This document shows, in pieces, positions 12,501 to 24,500 of a stretch of 64,000 nt of DNA (its first letter is position 1; every line of letters starts with the position of its first letter). This stretch comes from Ridgeia piscesae (Eukaryota > Annelida > Polychaeta > Sabellida > Siboglinidae), in NCBI GenBank assembly GCA_025642075.2, contig JAODUO010000976.1, positions 76,001 through 140,000 on the forward strand. The letters run 5' to 3'. The notes under the pieces were generated by a model, which was not told where the DNA came from, did no database searches, and saw only the letters and a list, made by a program, of their open reading frames with translations. A program made the position numbers and the translations under genes.

Positions 12501-15500
12501 GCTGTGGCCGTGGGCCGGATACTCTGGCCTGCGAACGAAGTGGGCGAGGCCGAGTCTCGTCCCAGCAAATATTAGGATCGACAATTCTACAGCGGTCCCT
12601 GTGGATTATTTTAGTCTTACCGGTCGTTTGATGCTTAACCCACAAGGTGCTACCCCGAATACGAAATACCTCGTATTGCGGGTCCCAGCGGCTTGTGAAT
12701 GTTAGAGGCTCGGCGGCCAACACAACTACGGAGTCGCCTATTTTTACCTCTTTAGCGGTCGCGCGTGTCTGTATACGTTCCCTGACCTGCGTGCGATTAT
12801 GGGCTGTATTTACCCTGGCTTGTTTGAGAGCCGATGCCAGCTCATCTAAGCGATTCCCAAAATAATGGCTATGACGGGTGGACAGTAATTTAGTAAGTGG
12901 CATACGTGGTCGACGGCCATATAACAAATAGAATGGAGAGAAATTTGATGTAGAACTGACACTAATTCGATGCGCCAATAAAACATCCGGCAATTTATTT
13001 TCCCAATCGGTTGTTCTGTTAGAACAAAGTTTAGAGATCATATTTTTTATCGTCCTGTGTGATCTCTCATTAATTGCATTGGCATTTGGTCGGTATGGAG
13101 GAGTACGGCGATGTTCAATACCCAAATTTTGAAGATATGTTTCCCATGCCTGCGCACAGAATTCAAGGCCATTATCAGTTATCAAAATTTGCGGAAATGA
13201 ATGAACAGGAAAGAAATGAGTTGCAAACGCCGACCACACACTAGCATTAGTCTTATCTTTGATAGGTATCGCTTCCACCCAACCCGTAAGGTGACAGATT
13301 ATTGTTAATATATAACGATTACCATTCGTGGAACAAATATATGGGCCGCTCAGGTCGGCACTCACAATAGCCATAGGAGAGTTAGGAATTTCCATACTTC
13401 CAAAGGGAACCCTGTCCCGGTGTTGTGTATAGAGCTGGCAAATAGGGCATATCTTAATAACATCTTTAATGTCTCGTCTCATGCCTGGCCAGACATACGC
13501 CTCTAGTACGCGATGAAAAGTTTTCATAATGGACATATGGCCAACCTCTTTATGCGCCCTGATAATAACATTAGAGCGATACACCTTGGGTAACATTAGC
13601 CGCGGATATGTGGCTGACAATGGATTAGGTCTTGCGATACTATATAAGACACCGTTAATCAAGGTAAAGTCTGAATCGCCGTCTACAGCGAGCCTACGCT
13701 CTCGGGAAAATTCCTTTTCCTGAGCCGTTTTTATCGTGTTTAAATCAATGCCATCATAAATTAACGGTAGTACCTCCTGCATGCGTTGTTCCGGGAAAGC
13801 CTCAGGCGAAATCCAATCATCAGAATCTATTATGCCAACATACTCTGTTTTAGCAGCCGATACAGGCATTCGTGACAGGAAATCAGCGCGCACGTTTAGT
13901 TTTCCTTTGTGATAGCAAATTTTAGCTCCGAATTCAGAAAGAAGTACACTCCAACGTTGTATACGTGTATTAGCCATTTGCTTAGTGAAAAGAGATTTCA
14001 AGGGTTTATGATCACAAAATATTTTAAATGGAGCGCCATATAAGTACGGGCGTAATTTCTCAATTGCATAAATGATCGCATATGCTTCACGTTCAATACA
14101 TGCCCAACGTCTTTGAACCGGATTTAACGCATGAGAGACGTACTGTATAACTCGTTCTACCCCCTGATTATCATCTTGGACCAAAATAGCTCCCACGGCC
14201 ACGTCACTTGCGTCTGTGTATAATTTGAACGGTCTATCTAAACGCGGAGCAGCCATTATTCGTCGTGAAATAAGAGCTCGTTTAAGTGCCTTAAACGCGG
14301 CTTCCTGTTCCGAGTTCCACTGAAAGCGTACATGTTTTCTAGTAAGGCTTACCAAAGGCTCAGCTAAGTCAGCATAATGTGGAATTAAATCTCTGTAGTA
14401 ACCTGTCATACCTAAAAAACAGCGGACTTGTTTAATATTGGTAGGGGTGGGAAGGTGTCGTATTGCGTCTACCTTTTCTGGATCAGAAGAAATGCCATCG
14501 GCACTAACCATGTGACCAAGCAATTTAATTTGTTTCAAGCCAATGTGACACTTAGTCGGTTTTAATCTTAGACCAGCGGATCGTAAGCGGTCAAAAACCA
14601 ATTGGAGATGTTTTAAATGGTCCTCTTCATTTTGAGAGAACACAACAATGTCATCAAGATAGACCAAACAAATTTTTCCTATAAGGCCGTCTAGAACATT
14701 GTCCATAATGCGTTGAAACCAACTAGGCGCAGTGGCCAAGCCAAAAGGCATTTTAAGAAATTCAAACAACCCTCGGTGACAGCGAAAAGCTGTTTTAGGA
14801 ATAGTTTCCTGATCCAAGCGGATTTGATGATAACCGCTACGTAAGTCTAGTGCACTAAAAACAGTAGAACCTCCTAAACTGTCAAAAATAGTTTTGATGT
14901 TTCGAATAGGATATTGGTCTTTTACAGTAACCTCATTCAGTTTGCGATAGTCAACACAAAAACGCGTAGTACCGTCCTTTTTAGGAATCAATGTGACTGG
15001 GGCAGCCCAGCTAGAAATACTCGGCCGAATAATATGCTGATTTAACATTTCATCAATAGCGTCATCAATCAGTTGACGTTTATGTAACGGCGTGCGATAA
15101 GCTGGCAAAGAAATCGGAGGCCCGACAGTTTGGATGTGCATGGGAAAAATTTTACAATTTCCTATTGCGTCTTTGTTAGCAGAAAACACATCGGCATTTC
15201 GTCGGAGTAACTCATTAAACGGCGGGCTGCCAGTGACAGGTAAAACTGACCCTAATCCGGCGATACCAATATCATTGCTAAATAATGACCATGAGTGACC
15301 ATGCATTGTCAAAATACGTCTAGACATATCTATCTGAGCTCCAGCTAAAACATCGCATCCTAATATCATGTTCTGATTTAAATCGTCTACAATACGAACT
15401 TTAACAGGCTGTCTGACATGATCAATACGTATTTCTGTTTCACCAATTACAGTTACGACCTGTCCATTTACACCTTGCAAATCAGGAGCCGGCTGCACAA

Positions 15501-18500
15501 ATAGTGACCGGTGAGAAGCTCTGGCAATTGTATGATACACATTACGCTGCAACAAAGAACACGTAGCCCCCGTATCAATAAGGGCTTTAACTAATACGCC
15601 ACTTATCGTAATGTTTATGCAGGGTCTTCCTGACGGAGTCTCTGTTGCAGCGGTCGGAAGTTTCCCGGATGTCGTGACGTGTGAGGCGACTGAACTGCGG
15701 ACATCCGGTAGGAGCGCGGTTGCTTCGCTGACGGGCGATACTCGGTCTGCGCGGCGCGTAGGTGTTCCGGCGGCTGGCGAGCGTCCGTCGTATTGAAGAA
15801 GCGTCTGGGACGTTGTAAGACCGGGCATTCTCGCTGAATGTGACCGGCTACACCACAGCGATAGCAAACCGGAAGCGTACGGGGCAGCTGAGATTTACGC
15901 GCACCTTCAGTTCCGAATTGTCCGTAATTAATGTCAGGCCTGTGAAAACCACGGGGCGAATTAGCTGCTTCCATTTTAGCAATTTTTGAGGAAATCCTTT
16001 CCTGACTATTTAGCACTTTTTTCAGGAGAGCAGAGACCTCCTGCGTGGGGTGATCAGACGGTGATGAAATTATAGGTCTGGCTGACCCCACTTCCATGGG
16101 TTCTTCAACCCGTACATTTAAACCTAGTCTGCTAACAGCATCTTTGCGTTCACTATAGCGTGCAACCCACACAAGCGCGGCTTCCAAATTTTCAGGATTG
16201 CCGTCTTGAATTAGTTTTATTGCCATTTCAGTTGACGCAAGGCCACGAGCATAACTCCGAATTAGAATACGCATTTGATCGGCATTTCGGTCAGCAACCG
16301 GATAGGCTCTGTCCGCCATTTCGCGAAAACGGCGGCCGAAGGCCGTTTCAAGTTCGAAAGGTGACTGCTTTATTTTTTCTAATTCATCTCGTAGAGCGCC
16401 CTGTTCGTCAACGCACAGAAACGATTGCACGATATGCGCGCGTAACTGAGCCCATGGGACTGCAGAGCGTACAACGTGCTCCCTCGTAACGTAAGCCTGA
16501 ATAAAACGTTCCACCTCATTGCGAAGACTACCTGAAATTGTACTGGTGACAATTTCGATCAGCTGAGTGTCCGGGGCCCGATTGGCAGCAAGAGCAATTT
16601 CTTGGAGCCACGTGCGGGTGGAGACAGCCTCAGATCCATCGCAAAGAGAGGTCTGTTTAACAAGCTTATCAACGAGGTGGCGTGTCGCCGCCCTTTCAGA
16701 ATCCAGCTGTCGCTCGGCGCGGTTTTCTTGAAAATTATTAGCAAAGAAGGTGCAAAAATGACGCAGCTGTTCGTCATTCATATTCGTGGTTTATATATTC
16801 ACAGGACAATCGGAACACAGTACGGTAAATATAACAGCAAGTACTTACCCCGTCCCGCTTATCGATCGACGTTTTCTTCGTCTTGGCGAAACGCCGACAT
16901 CTTGCTGATTTTGTTCAGTGCTGACAAGAGGATGGGGTCGTCCGCCGGCAAACGAGGGGTGTAGTCTCGCGTGGAAGGAGAGTCGTCGCGGATCAGTTCG
17001 GGCGGTGTGGGCGGCAGAGGAAGGGCGCGTGCTTCCTCGAAGGTAAGGAGAGGGTAGTCGATGGTGATGATGGTGTATGGAGGAACGGGAGACGAAGAGC
17101 CAGGTTTTACCATTGTGAGTAAACTGGACTTCGTAACGTGCTCCTATATAGCGCTCGCCACTATGATGTCCTCAACCTAGCCCCTAATGAGTGTTACGCA
17201 ATATTCCACTCTAGAGGTATCGGTTGCGGCCTGGGTTACACTACTCGCATGTCAGGTAGTTACATCTAGCGACCTACTACAGGATCGGCCACCATTGCAA
17301 CTCACCACAACACACAAGCAGTGTAGTGTCTCTTCAAGATTCAATAACTGCAGAAGTCCAAGTTCGGCTTGGTAGCAAACACGTTTTTATTCCTCCAAAC
17401 ACACAGTACAAACATCTTCCATCTCTTCTCTTCTCCTCTCCTCGTCCTTTCCTTGCCTAGGCTTATATCCTATCTGCCAAGAGGCAGTCACCAACTAGAC
17501 ATGCATTTCCTTATTTAGTTAGGCTATCTGCGCAACTCTCTGGCTAAGCTTCGGACAAGGCTCGGACTCCCCTCTCGGTAGGTCCGAGAGATAATAATAG
17601 TCTGGCTGTGCTTCTTCGTATAGTCCGGCTAAGGCCAGCTAGAATAGCACTACTGACCCTCGCAGCGATGCCGTGCCGCCTACGGCCAACAAGAATAGCA
17701 ACCCATTAGCGTCACTAATAACCTGCAGCCACTAGTCCAACTATCTACGACTTATTGTGTCCTGCTTCCTATAGTGCTTTCATATCTCTGCTTCAAATAT
17801 ATATCCTTGCGATTCTTACAACTGCGTGCGACATACTGCCATAGCGTATGCAATTTGGATTTTTTTACATGTTTCATAGAAGTCATAACTTTGCTAATAA
17901 TGATCATAAATGAATAACTGAAAGACACATTATTGGAATGCATTTATAATTACGACACAGTATGTATTTTAATCAGAATATTACTACGTTAATTTGGACA
18001 AAAACGGGGATAAAATAACCACAATTTCACCATGTTATCAGAATATAATTGGGTGGCAGAATGTCCATACATCCAATGAATAAAATGTAGCCACATATTT
18101 AAGCTATTCAATGGTGCTAAAATTTTAAAAATATGTTAAGAAGTTTTGGTTTTATAGGATTGTATGTAGAACCATGCATAATGCTGGCACCTATAAAATG
18201 TAAGCTACCCATCCTCTCCCAGGCCTGTGTATACTTCAAAGACGCTTCCTTGTCGGCTAGCAACAATGTAATAACTTGGCGTCTCCGCCAGCGTGGGAAC
18301 GGATGTAACACATTTTTCTCAGACAGTTGTCCCTTAATTAGGCCACCAGCCACCCGTGTTTGTCCAGGCATCGCCCAGGCACAGGGAAGTCGGGGTTACA
18401 ACATTGTATCTTGACCCAGAAAGCAAATGCAATTAACTTGGTCGTCAGTGGCTGGGAAGCCCTGGTAGAGTGTGGTGTTATTTTGACAATCGGCATGAAG

Positions 18501-21500
18501 CCTGGCTTTTGTAAACGTGTGAACATTGTTCTTGGAACTGAGATTAAAACTAATGTCAAAACAAAACAGACGGCGTGGGATTGATGCTAACAAAGGACGA
18601 TGACATAACATTTATTTGCCGGCGCGTGCGGCAGCAGCAATGACTCAGACACGAACACACTACACTGAACGACACCATCATGCCATTCGCGACAGCGTTC
18701 TTTGACAGCGACAATACTATAATAGTGTTGACAAAGGATTATATTAACCGTGAAAGGAATTATTTCATCATATCTGATGATGATTGTCTGGTGCACGCGG
18801 ACCCACGGCAAGGTCAACGATGTTGCCAACGTTGAAATGGATACATGAAATGGTGCCGCCGAGCCGTTCCCTTCCCCGACCTAGCCAAGGCATTCTTTGA
18901 CGGCGACGATGAAAGGGTCTTGTGGAGTTTAACTGTGACATGTTTTCATATTCTGATCGTTGTATCTGAACATTTTATGGACATGGGATTTTATTAACTG
19001 TGTTATATCATTTGTTTAGCACAAGTAGCAATTGTAATACAATGTGTTATTTATAAAACCGGCTTCGTTTCTTCGGTAAGTTTTTCACGTTTATACTGGC
19101 AATTCTGTGACCCAAATGTCAATTTGTTTCGGCAAATTACTGTATTTAAAGCCGCACCCCAACTTTGGCGTTTTCGTCCTCATTTCGGCTACACACTACT
19201 GTATTAGTAGCCGCGGCTAGTAATACAGGATTTACGGTACTCAGTTGAAGTTCATTTTATTTCTGTTAAGAGCTTAACCTAATTGATCTAATATGTGTGT
19301 GAGGTTATTTTTATTTAAATTGGACATTTCTTAATTAAATGTAATTTAATTAACTAACGTTTCACGCTAACTGTCCTCCCGAAATACGGAAATAAGCTTT
19401 CCCAGAAATAAGCACCCCCAAGAAAAAGGCCTCATTGAAAAAATACAAAGGCAAGAATAAAAAGTTTTCCATTATTTTATTTAATCAATCAAGGCAGTGC
19501 ACTATGGATAAAGAAAAAATAAAACCTTTGACTTAGCAGGGAGGGAATTCAGAGATATTGCAAACTTGGTGACAAGTTTTTGCAATTTGGCATGGTGTTA
19601 CGTATGGGCATAAGGTTTTCAAAAACCACTGCATACAAGTTGGGGTAGCCCCCTGGTGGCCGGTATGCGCAACATCCAATATGGCTGCAGAAACCCGTTA
19701 ATATATTTGTACCAAAAGTCCAGGGATGTAATAAGTAAATATAATTAATTTAATCAGCTTAATGTCTGCACCATAGTACTCGGCACACATCATTGCCATG
19801 ATCAACTCAGCCTTCTTTGTCATTATTTGTGCAACCTCCTTCGCACTTGCACAGACTGCTACATCGGAGTCCAGCTCGGTGGCAGTTACAGTTTCGCTTA
19901 CAGGCAACACTACAGCCACAGTGGAGGAGCAGCGAGCATGCCTGGCTGACGTCCGACAGATCTGTCCAATATGGTACCCACTCACTGGGTTTGGGGATCT
20001 CAGGAGTCTCGGAGAGGGATCGCTTCCAGGTAAAAGCTGCGACTAGCAGGGCACGCTTGATATGCTGGAATAAGGCATTCTTGGTTGGCGGGATGCAGTC
20101 CAGGGACCTTAAGCTGTGAGAGAACATGAGCTTCCTTGCATCATTTACCAACTCTGCATTACAGTTCTTACTATACATGAGTACAATCCAGCGCTCGAGA
20201 TGTCGCATGTGAAGCGAGTCAAGTGTGAAGCTGTTCGGATACTGGGTGATGGCGATCAGTGTGTCGGTGACCTCGGGATAGACTATCCATGCATTCCATG
20301 CCGTCTTCTTACCGATTCCAAACATCGCTGATACTACGTCGCACCCTGTGATGGCATGGAAGAGGGGTAGCACTTTGCAACGTTGAGGTCCCATCAATTG
20401 CGAGATGTGATGGATTGGAATATCTTTGTATGATTTCCCTGTTCCGAATCCAACCCACAGTTCGGAGAGATATACCTCATGGAAGATGTTGATGGTCAAA
20501 ACAACTACGTCACTATCTACCGCCCTGACGTAGGCCTTTGTGTGACCCTGCATGACAGCATGACGTAAGTGGAGCATCATCCTCGTGTCTGCTTCTTTTT
20601 GCTGGCATGGGGACAAGGCTGTTATGTCAGTTGCTTTGTTACTTAGTACAATGTCAGCCTTTGTTGTGAGGAGGTGATATGTTGATTCAACTGTGCTCCT
20701 CTGAAGTTCCTGACCGATGAATTGGAATAGCTCATCTTTATTTTGGTTATCTTTGAGGAAATTCTGCCATTCAAGTCTCTTGGGAATAGGTATCTTGGCA
20801 GAGACTCGTGTTCGACGACTTGAAGTCTCACCCCGCTTGGCACGAGTTTGTGACTTGAGACTCCTCTCTTGGTATGTGTCCCAGATTGCATCCACTCTTG
20901 ATGTGTTTTCCGTCATCTGTCTCTGCATGTATGGCAACAATTGCATCTGCGTGTACTCCCCAAAGATTCTGGCGCGCTGGGGTTTGATGATGTGTATGAC
21001 TGCGGCCATATCAAGAATAACCACTGTAGCTTCTTTTACAGCTTTAGAGCGGCCCAGAGCAGGCATGCCTGGTAGACAAGCAATAATATCTGACTTGGTT
21101 CCTTGACACAGCTTACCTCGATCTGCAAAAGACGGTGGTTCTCTGTGATTCTCATGCTTAAAGAACATCTGTCTCAGGACATGCTTGCAAGGACAAGAAC
21201 AACTTGGTGACGAGAGCTGCATTCGCCTTAGCAGACCCCAGCTTGTCAGCACCCTTCTTTAGATCCACTGGTGGTCTGTTTGAGAATGTGTACAGGTTGG
21301 GTTTTTTATTACGTCGGACAAGGGCTTGGAGGCTTCTTCGATTCTGCTAGTCACAAACTCTGTGAACATGTTTTTGCCGATGGTTGGAGCATTCTTGAGA
21401 CAATCAATGATAGCGGGGTCCATGACCTCACCAGCGTGATTAAGTGATTAGCTCCAAACTCGTCTCATTGAAGGGGTTTACTACTGTGCCCTCCTTCACA

Positions 21501-24500
21501 AGATCACATAGAGCATTCAAGTGTTTGATGAACTTTTTCTGTTCAGCAACTGATGACTCTGGATGCTCCAAACTTCCGTTGAGGGTTGAGGCAGAGAAAC
21601 AGGCACATTCAAACTCATCAATGGCCCTTAGTACTTCAGGTTTGGAGAGCTCAATGACCTCCTTAGATTCCTGCTGTCCATATAGGCCCTTTGCTCCACT
21701 ATCTTCCTTCAGAAACTGGATGCTGTGCTCTTGGGTCTGGTCAAGTGCCACCAGTGAAGACTTCTTGGACTGATGGGTGGGTCTCTGGTAACCGTGCCAT
21801 GTCCCTCAAGAAGACTGGCACCCAGCGGGCATAGTTTGTGTGTCCGAAAGTGAAAAACCATGGACAAATCTCGTCGCATGCATTCAGAGCGGGCAACCAA
21901 TCACCCAGTCGCTGACCCCGGACGAAGCAGCAGTTGATGAGCAGATACTCTCTCTCTGATGTCCAGTAGTTTATTGTTGGCACATTGCTGATGAGCCGCT
22001 TCTCCCACATCTCCATGGGCTCAGGCGGCCTATAACCATCACTATCCGATCTTTCCTTTGTTCTCTTTGCTATTGCTCACGGCACAATATGAGAGCGAAA
22101 TCGTCCTTGACTTCCAATATGATAGCTAGCGTTATTTGTTAGTAATCTGTTGGCAATCCCTGAACCATCGTTTAAACACTGCAAGTTCACTCCAAGAGGT
22201 AAAGGTACATCATGTTCAATAAATTTGTTCATATCATCTTCAAGGGCTCGATATGCTTCATGATAGCACTCCTTCTTATAAGGACATCGCAAGTGTTTCT
22301 TAGATTTATTCTGGTACAAGCAACACAATGCCCAATCAGTGTCTTGAGATCACTCGAAGGGATGTTCGTTGCTCATGATGATACAAAATATTCAATTGAT
22401 ACTACCGGGTAGTCTTGTAGTTGTCTTGGGACTGTCTGTATCCAGTTTTGTTAGATATAATTGCAGTTGTGCCACATCAGGATAGAGACCTGAAATGATA
22501 ATCTAGCAACTATCATTGTATGAATAACATCGGACTGATAATGTTTTCAACAAAATAAAAATAGAGTAATAGCTTCATTCTTTCCTGAAAATGTTCATGC
22601 AAAAACAGGTTACACCTTATGCATGAGCTGCAAAAAGATAAACAAATCAGAATTGAGTGCTGAATACACACTACTAGATGACTGTCGGCTGTAGATGATA
22701 ACACAATATAGATAATTATATATAATATGTCATTGTGATTCAGTTCCTGAGTGATGACATTTGTATCCTACAAATATTACGAAAAACATATTTCACCTTG
22801 TAAATGACCTGAAACCAGGAAAATAACTTCAGAAATGGAATCCTCGCCCCAATAAACATACAAATTGTAGTATTACATGTTGATGTAGTGCTGATAGAAC
22901 CAAAGATAAGCCATTATCTATTTCAGATCACGGGCTTCGGTGGCCATATTGGATTTTGCACATACTGGCCACCAGGGGGCTACCCCAACTTGTATGCGGT
23001 TGTTTTTGAAAACCTTATGCACATACCTAACACCATACCAAATTGCAAAAACTTTTCACTAAGTGCGCAATTAGCATGGAAATCTGGATATTCCCACCCC
23101 GCTAACTATGATGAATCTATGATTAACCAAACAAAAATTTCATAGTTCTAAGTAATTACATTAATTTTGAAACATTCGCAGGACATTCACACAGAGCCTG
23201 TCAGTAATTTCTAAAGTGAATGCATGTCACACCTCAAGAAAATTTCCCGTGAGCGACAAGTAAATAAAGGTATTTTTTATTTTTATTTGATTTGAATTGA
23301 ACTTAATGCACAGTGCAAAAGGTGAGAAAAATTTACTTCCAGGATTGCACATGTCTAAAAGGGAAAGTATGGATGAATTGCATTGTTGAACACAACTGAA
23401 AACAGTTAATACTTTCTCACAAGAATGCATGTCACGCCACAATCCACACCCAAAGTTAATGGACAAAACACAAGGTGAGGATTGCAGTTACAGGTGTATC
23501 TAAAATGGAGTGTAAGGATGAGTTGCAGTGTTTAATAGTTGCAGTTAATAGTCTCTCAAGGATGCTAGTTTAAGGGGAATACATACACTCTACTGTTGCA
23601 CCAATAAAATTGATCTAGTGCTTTAATCAGCTGTCATGAAAGATGTACAAACAAATGTGTTACGATGAGAGGTAATATCAAAGATAAGTCTGTTATACCA
23701 ATTTTTTTAGGAGAATATCTTTCTAAACAAATTTTCAATGCTTATTTCCGTACCCAACTGAATTGATTTTCATGAGAGTGAGAATAGTGCATCTGTATTT
23801 ATCACTAATGAGCGATGTTGTTAAGCCAACCGCTGTCCTTCATATTTCCAGCAGTGTCTTTTAGACCTGAATGTTTTGTTTACTTTTTGTGCGCTAAGTA
23901 TGTTAATTGGGGACAATATTTCAGTCATATTCAAATGCAATTTAGCAGGCAGTAGGACTACACCATCATCATATTTATACTAGTATTAAAAACTTTATAT
24001 TAATATATAATTATATAACCACTGAGGAAAAGTTGACCTGCCTTAAAGGCATTTTAAAGCTTCTTTGTCCAGATTTGGTGAAGCAGTAATTTGTAACGGG
24101 AAGTCTGCCATCTAAAAAAAGTTTAATTGTCAAAGATTATTATGGTTAACTCTGTTCATTTCTGAATTAATGCCAATACATTTTGTTTACCATTTGAACA
24201 AGTGGAATCTTTCAAATTACGAACATTGTTCTGAACTTAATAAAATAACTAAACATAAAATGGTAGACAGTGAACCTTCAACATCCATGTTTTAGTCATA
24301 AGAACTTAATATTAAATGACAAGAATGAAAACCCAGGAGCTGGCACCCTCACTTTAAATGTAATCGAGTGGACTGGTGGACTTGTGTAAGTATCTCCAGT
24401 AAGTAAGCTTTATTTGGAATTGTATAATCACATATAATCACTAACAATCATAAGAATCAACAAAATAGTATACAATCCCAGGGTGAGAGTGGAGCCAGTT

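Larger units (their letters stand above)
9159..17820 (-). mobile_element. Complete env-bearing Ty3/gypsy-type LTR retroelement (endogenous retrovirus-like)
   Basis: Two near-identical LTRs (9159-9816 and 17162-17820) flank minus-strand gag, pol and env frames, all open. The 4-bp target duplication ACTG lies at 9155-9158 and 17821-17824. On the coding strand the order is 5' LTR, candidate primer-binding site, short leader ORF, gag, pol (protease, RT, RNase H, integrase), env, polypurine tract, 3' LTR. The F-type env (furin site plus fusion-peptide-like segment) places it with errantivirus-like elements rather than with plain env-less Ty3/gypsy. It lies antisense inside the HACD3-like intron and is nested in a TIR transposon. 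Confidence 0.95.
9010..19239. mobile_element. TIR DNA transposon split by the LTR retroelement
   Basis: The left end TACCGTAAATCCTGTATTAC (9010-9029, continuing TAGCCGC to 9036) is perfectly inverted at 19213-19239. A TA duplication with CCGTAAATCC ends fits both sides. AGCCGCACCCC recurs subterminally (9032, 9050, 9123 and 19150). Removing the LTR insertion leaves about 1.56 kb without a recognisable transposase, so it is a non-autonomous element. It is older than the LTR element, which interrupts it at ACTG (9155). Confidence 0.7.
19531..23105 (-). mobile_element. Degraded TIR transposon encoding an XPG/FEN1-like nuclease
   Basis: Long inverted arms lie at about 19531-19697 and 22932-23105. 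The shared core includes AAGTTTTTGCAATTTGG, ATAAGGTTTTCAAAAAC and GTTGGGGTAGCCCCCTGGTG, with scattered mismatches. The minus-strand interior holds pieces of one protein in several frames (22077-22328, 21741-22016, 21440-21751, about 21190-21430, 19807-21252). Such nuclease-bearing proteins recur in invertebrate and fish genomes as repeats. The XPG-like domain suggests an Academ-type element, but this is only inference. Confidence 0.7.

Noticed and set aside
15615..15665. Downstream pseudoknot for the frameshift site
   Set aside because: I could see only a short CTTCC/GGAAG pairing too close to the heptamer; no convincing structure by eye.
19378..23756. Outer transposon defined by TACGGAAATAAGC at 19386 and its inverse at 23741
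   Set aside because: Only about 13 bp match, with no further terminal similarity; probably chance or unrelated decayed repeats.
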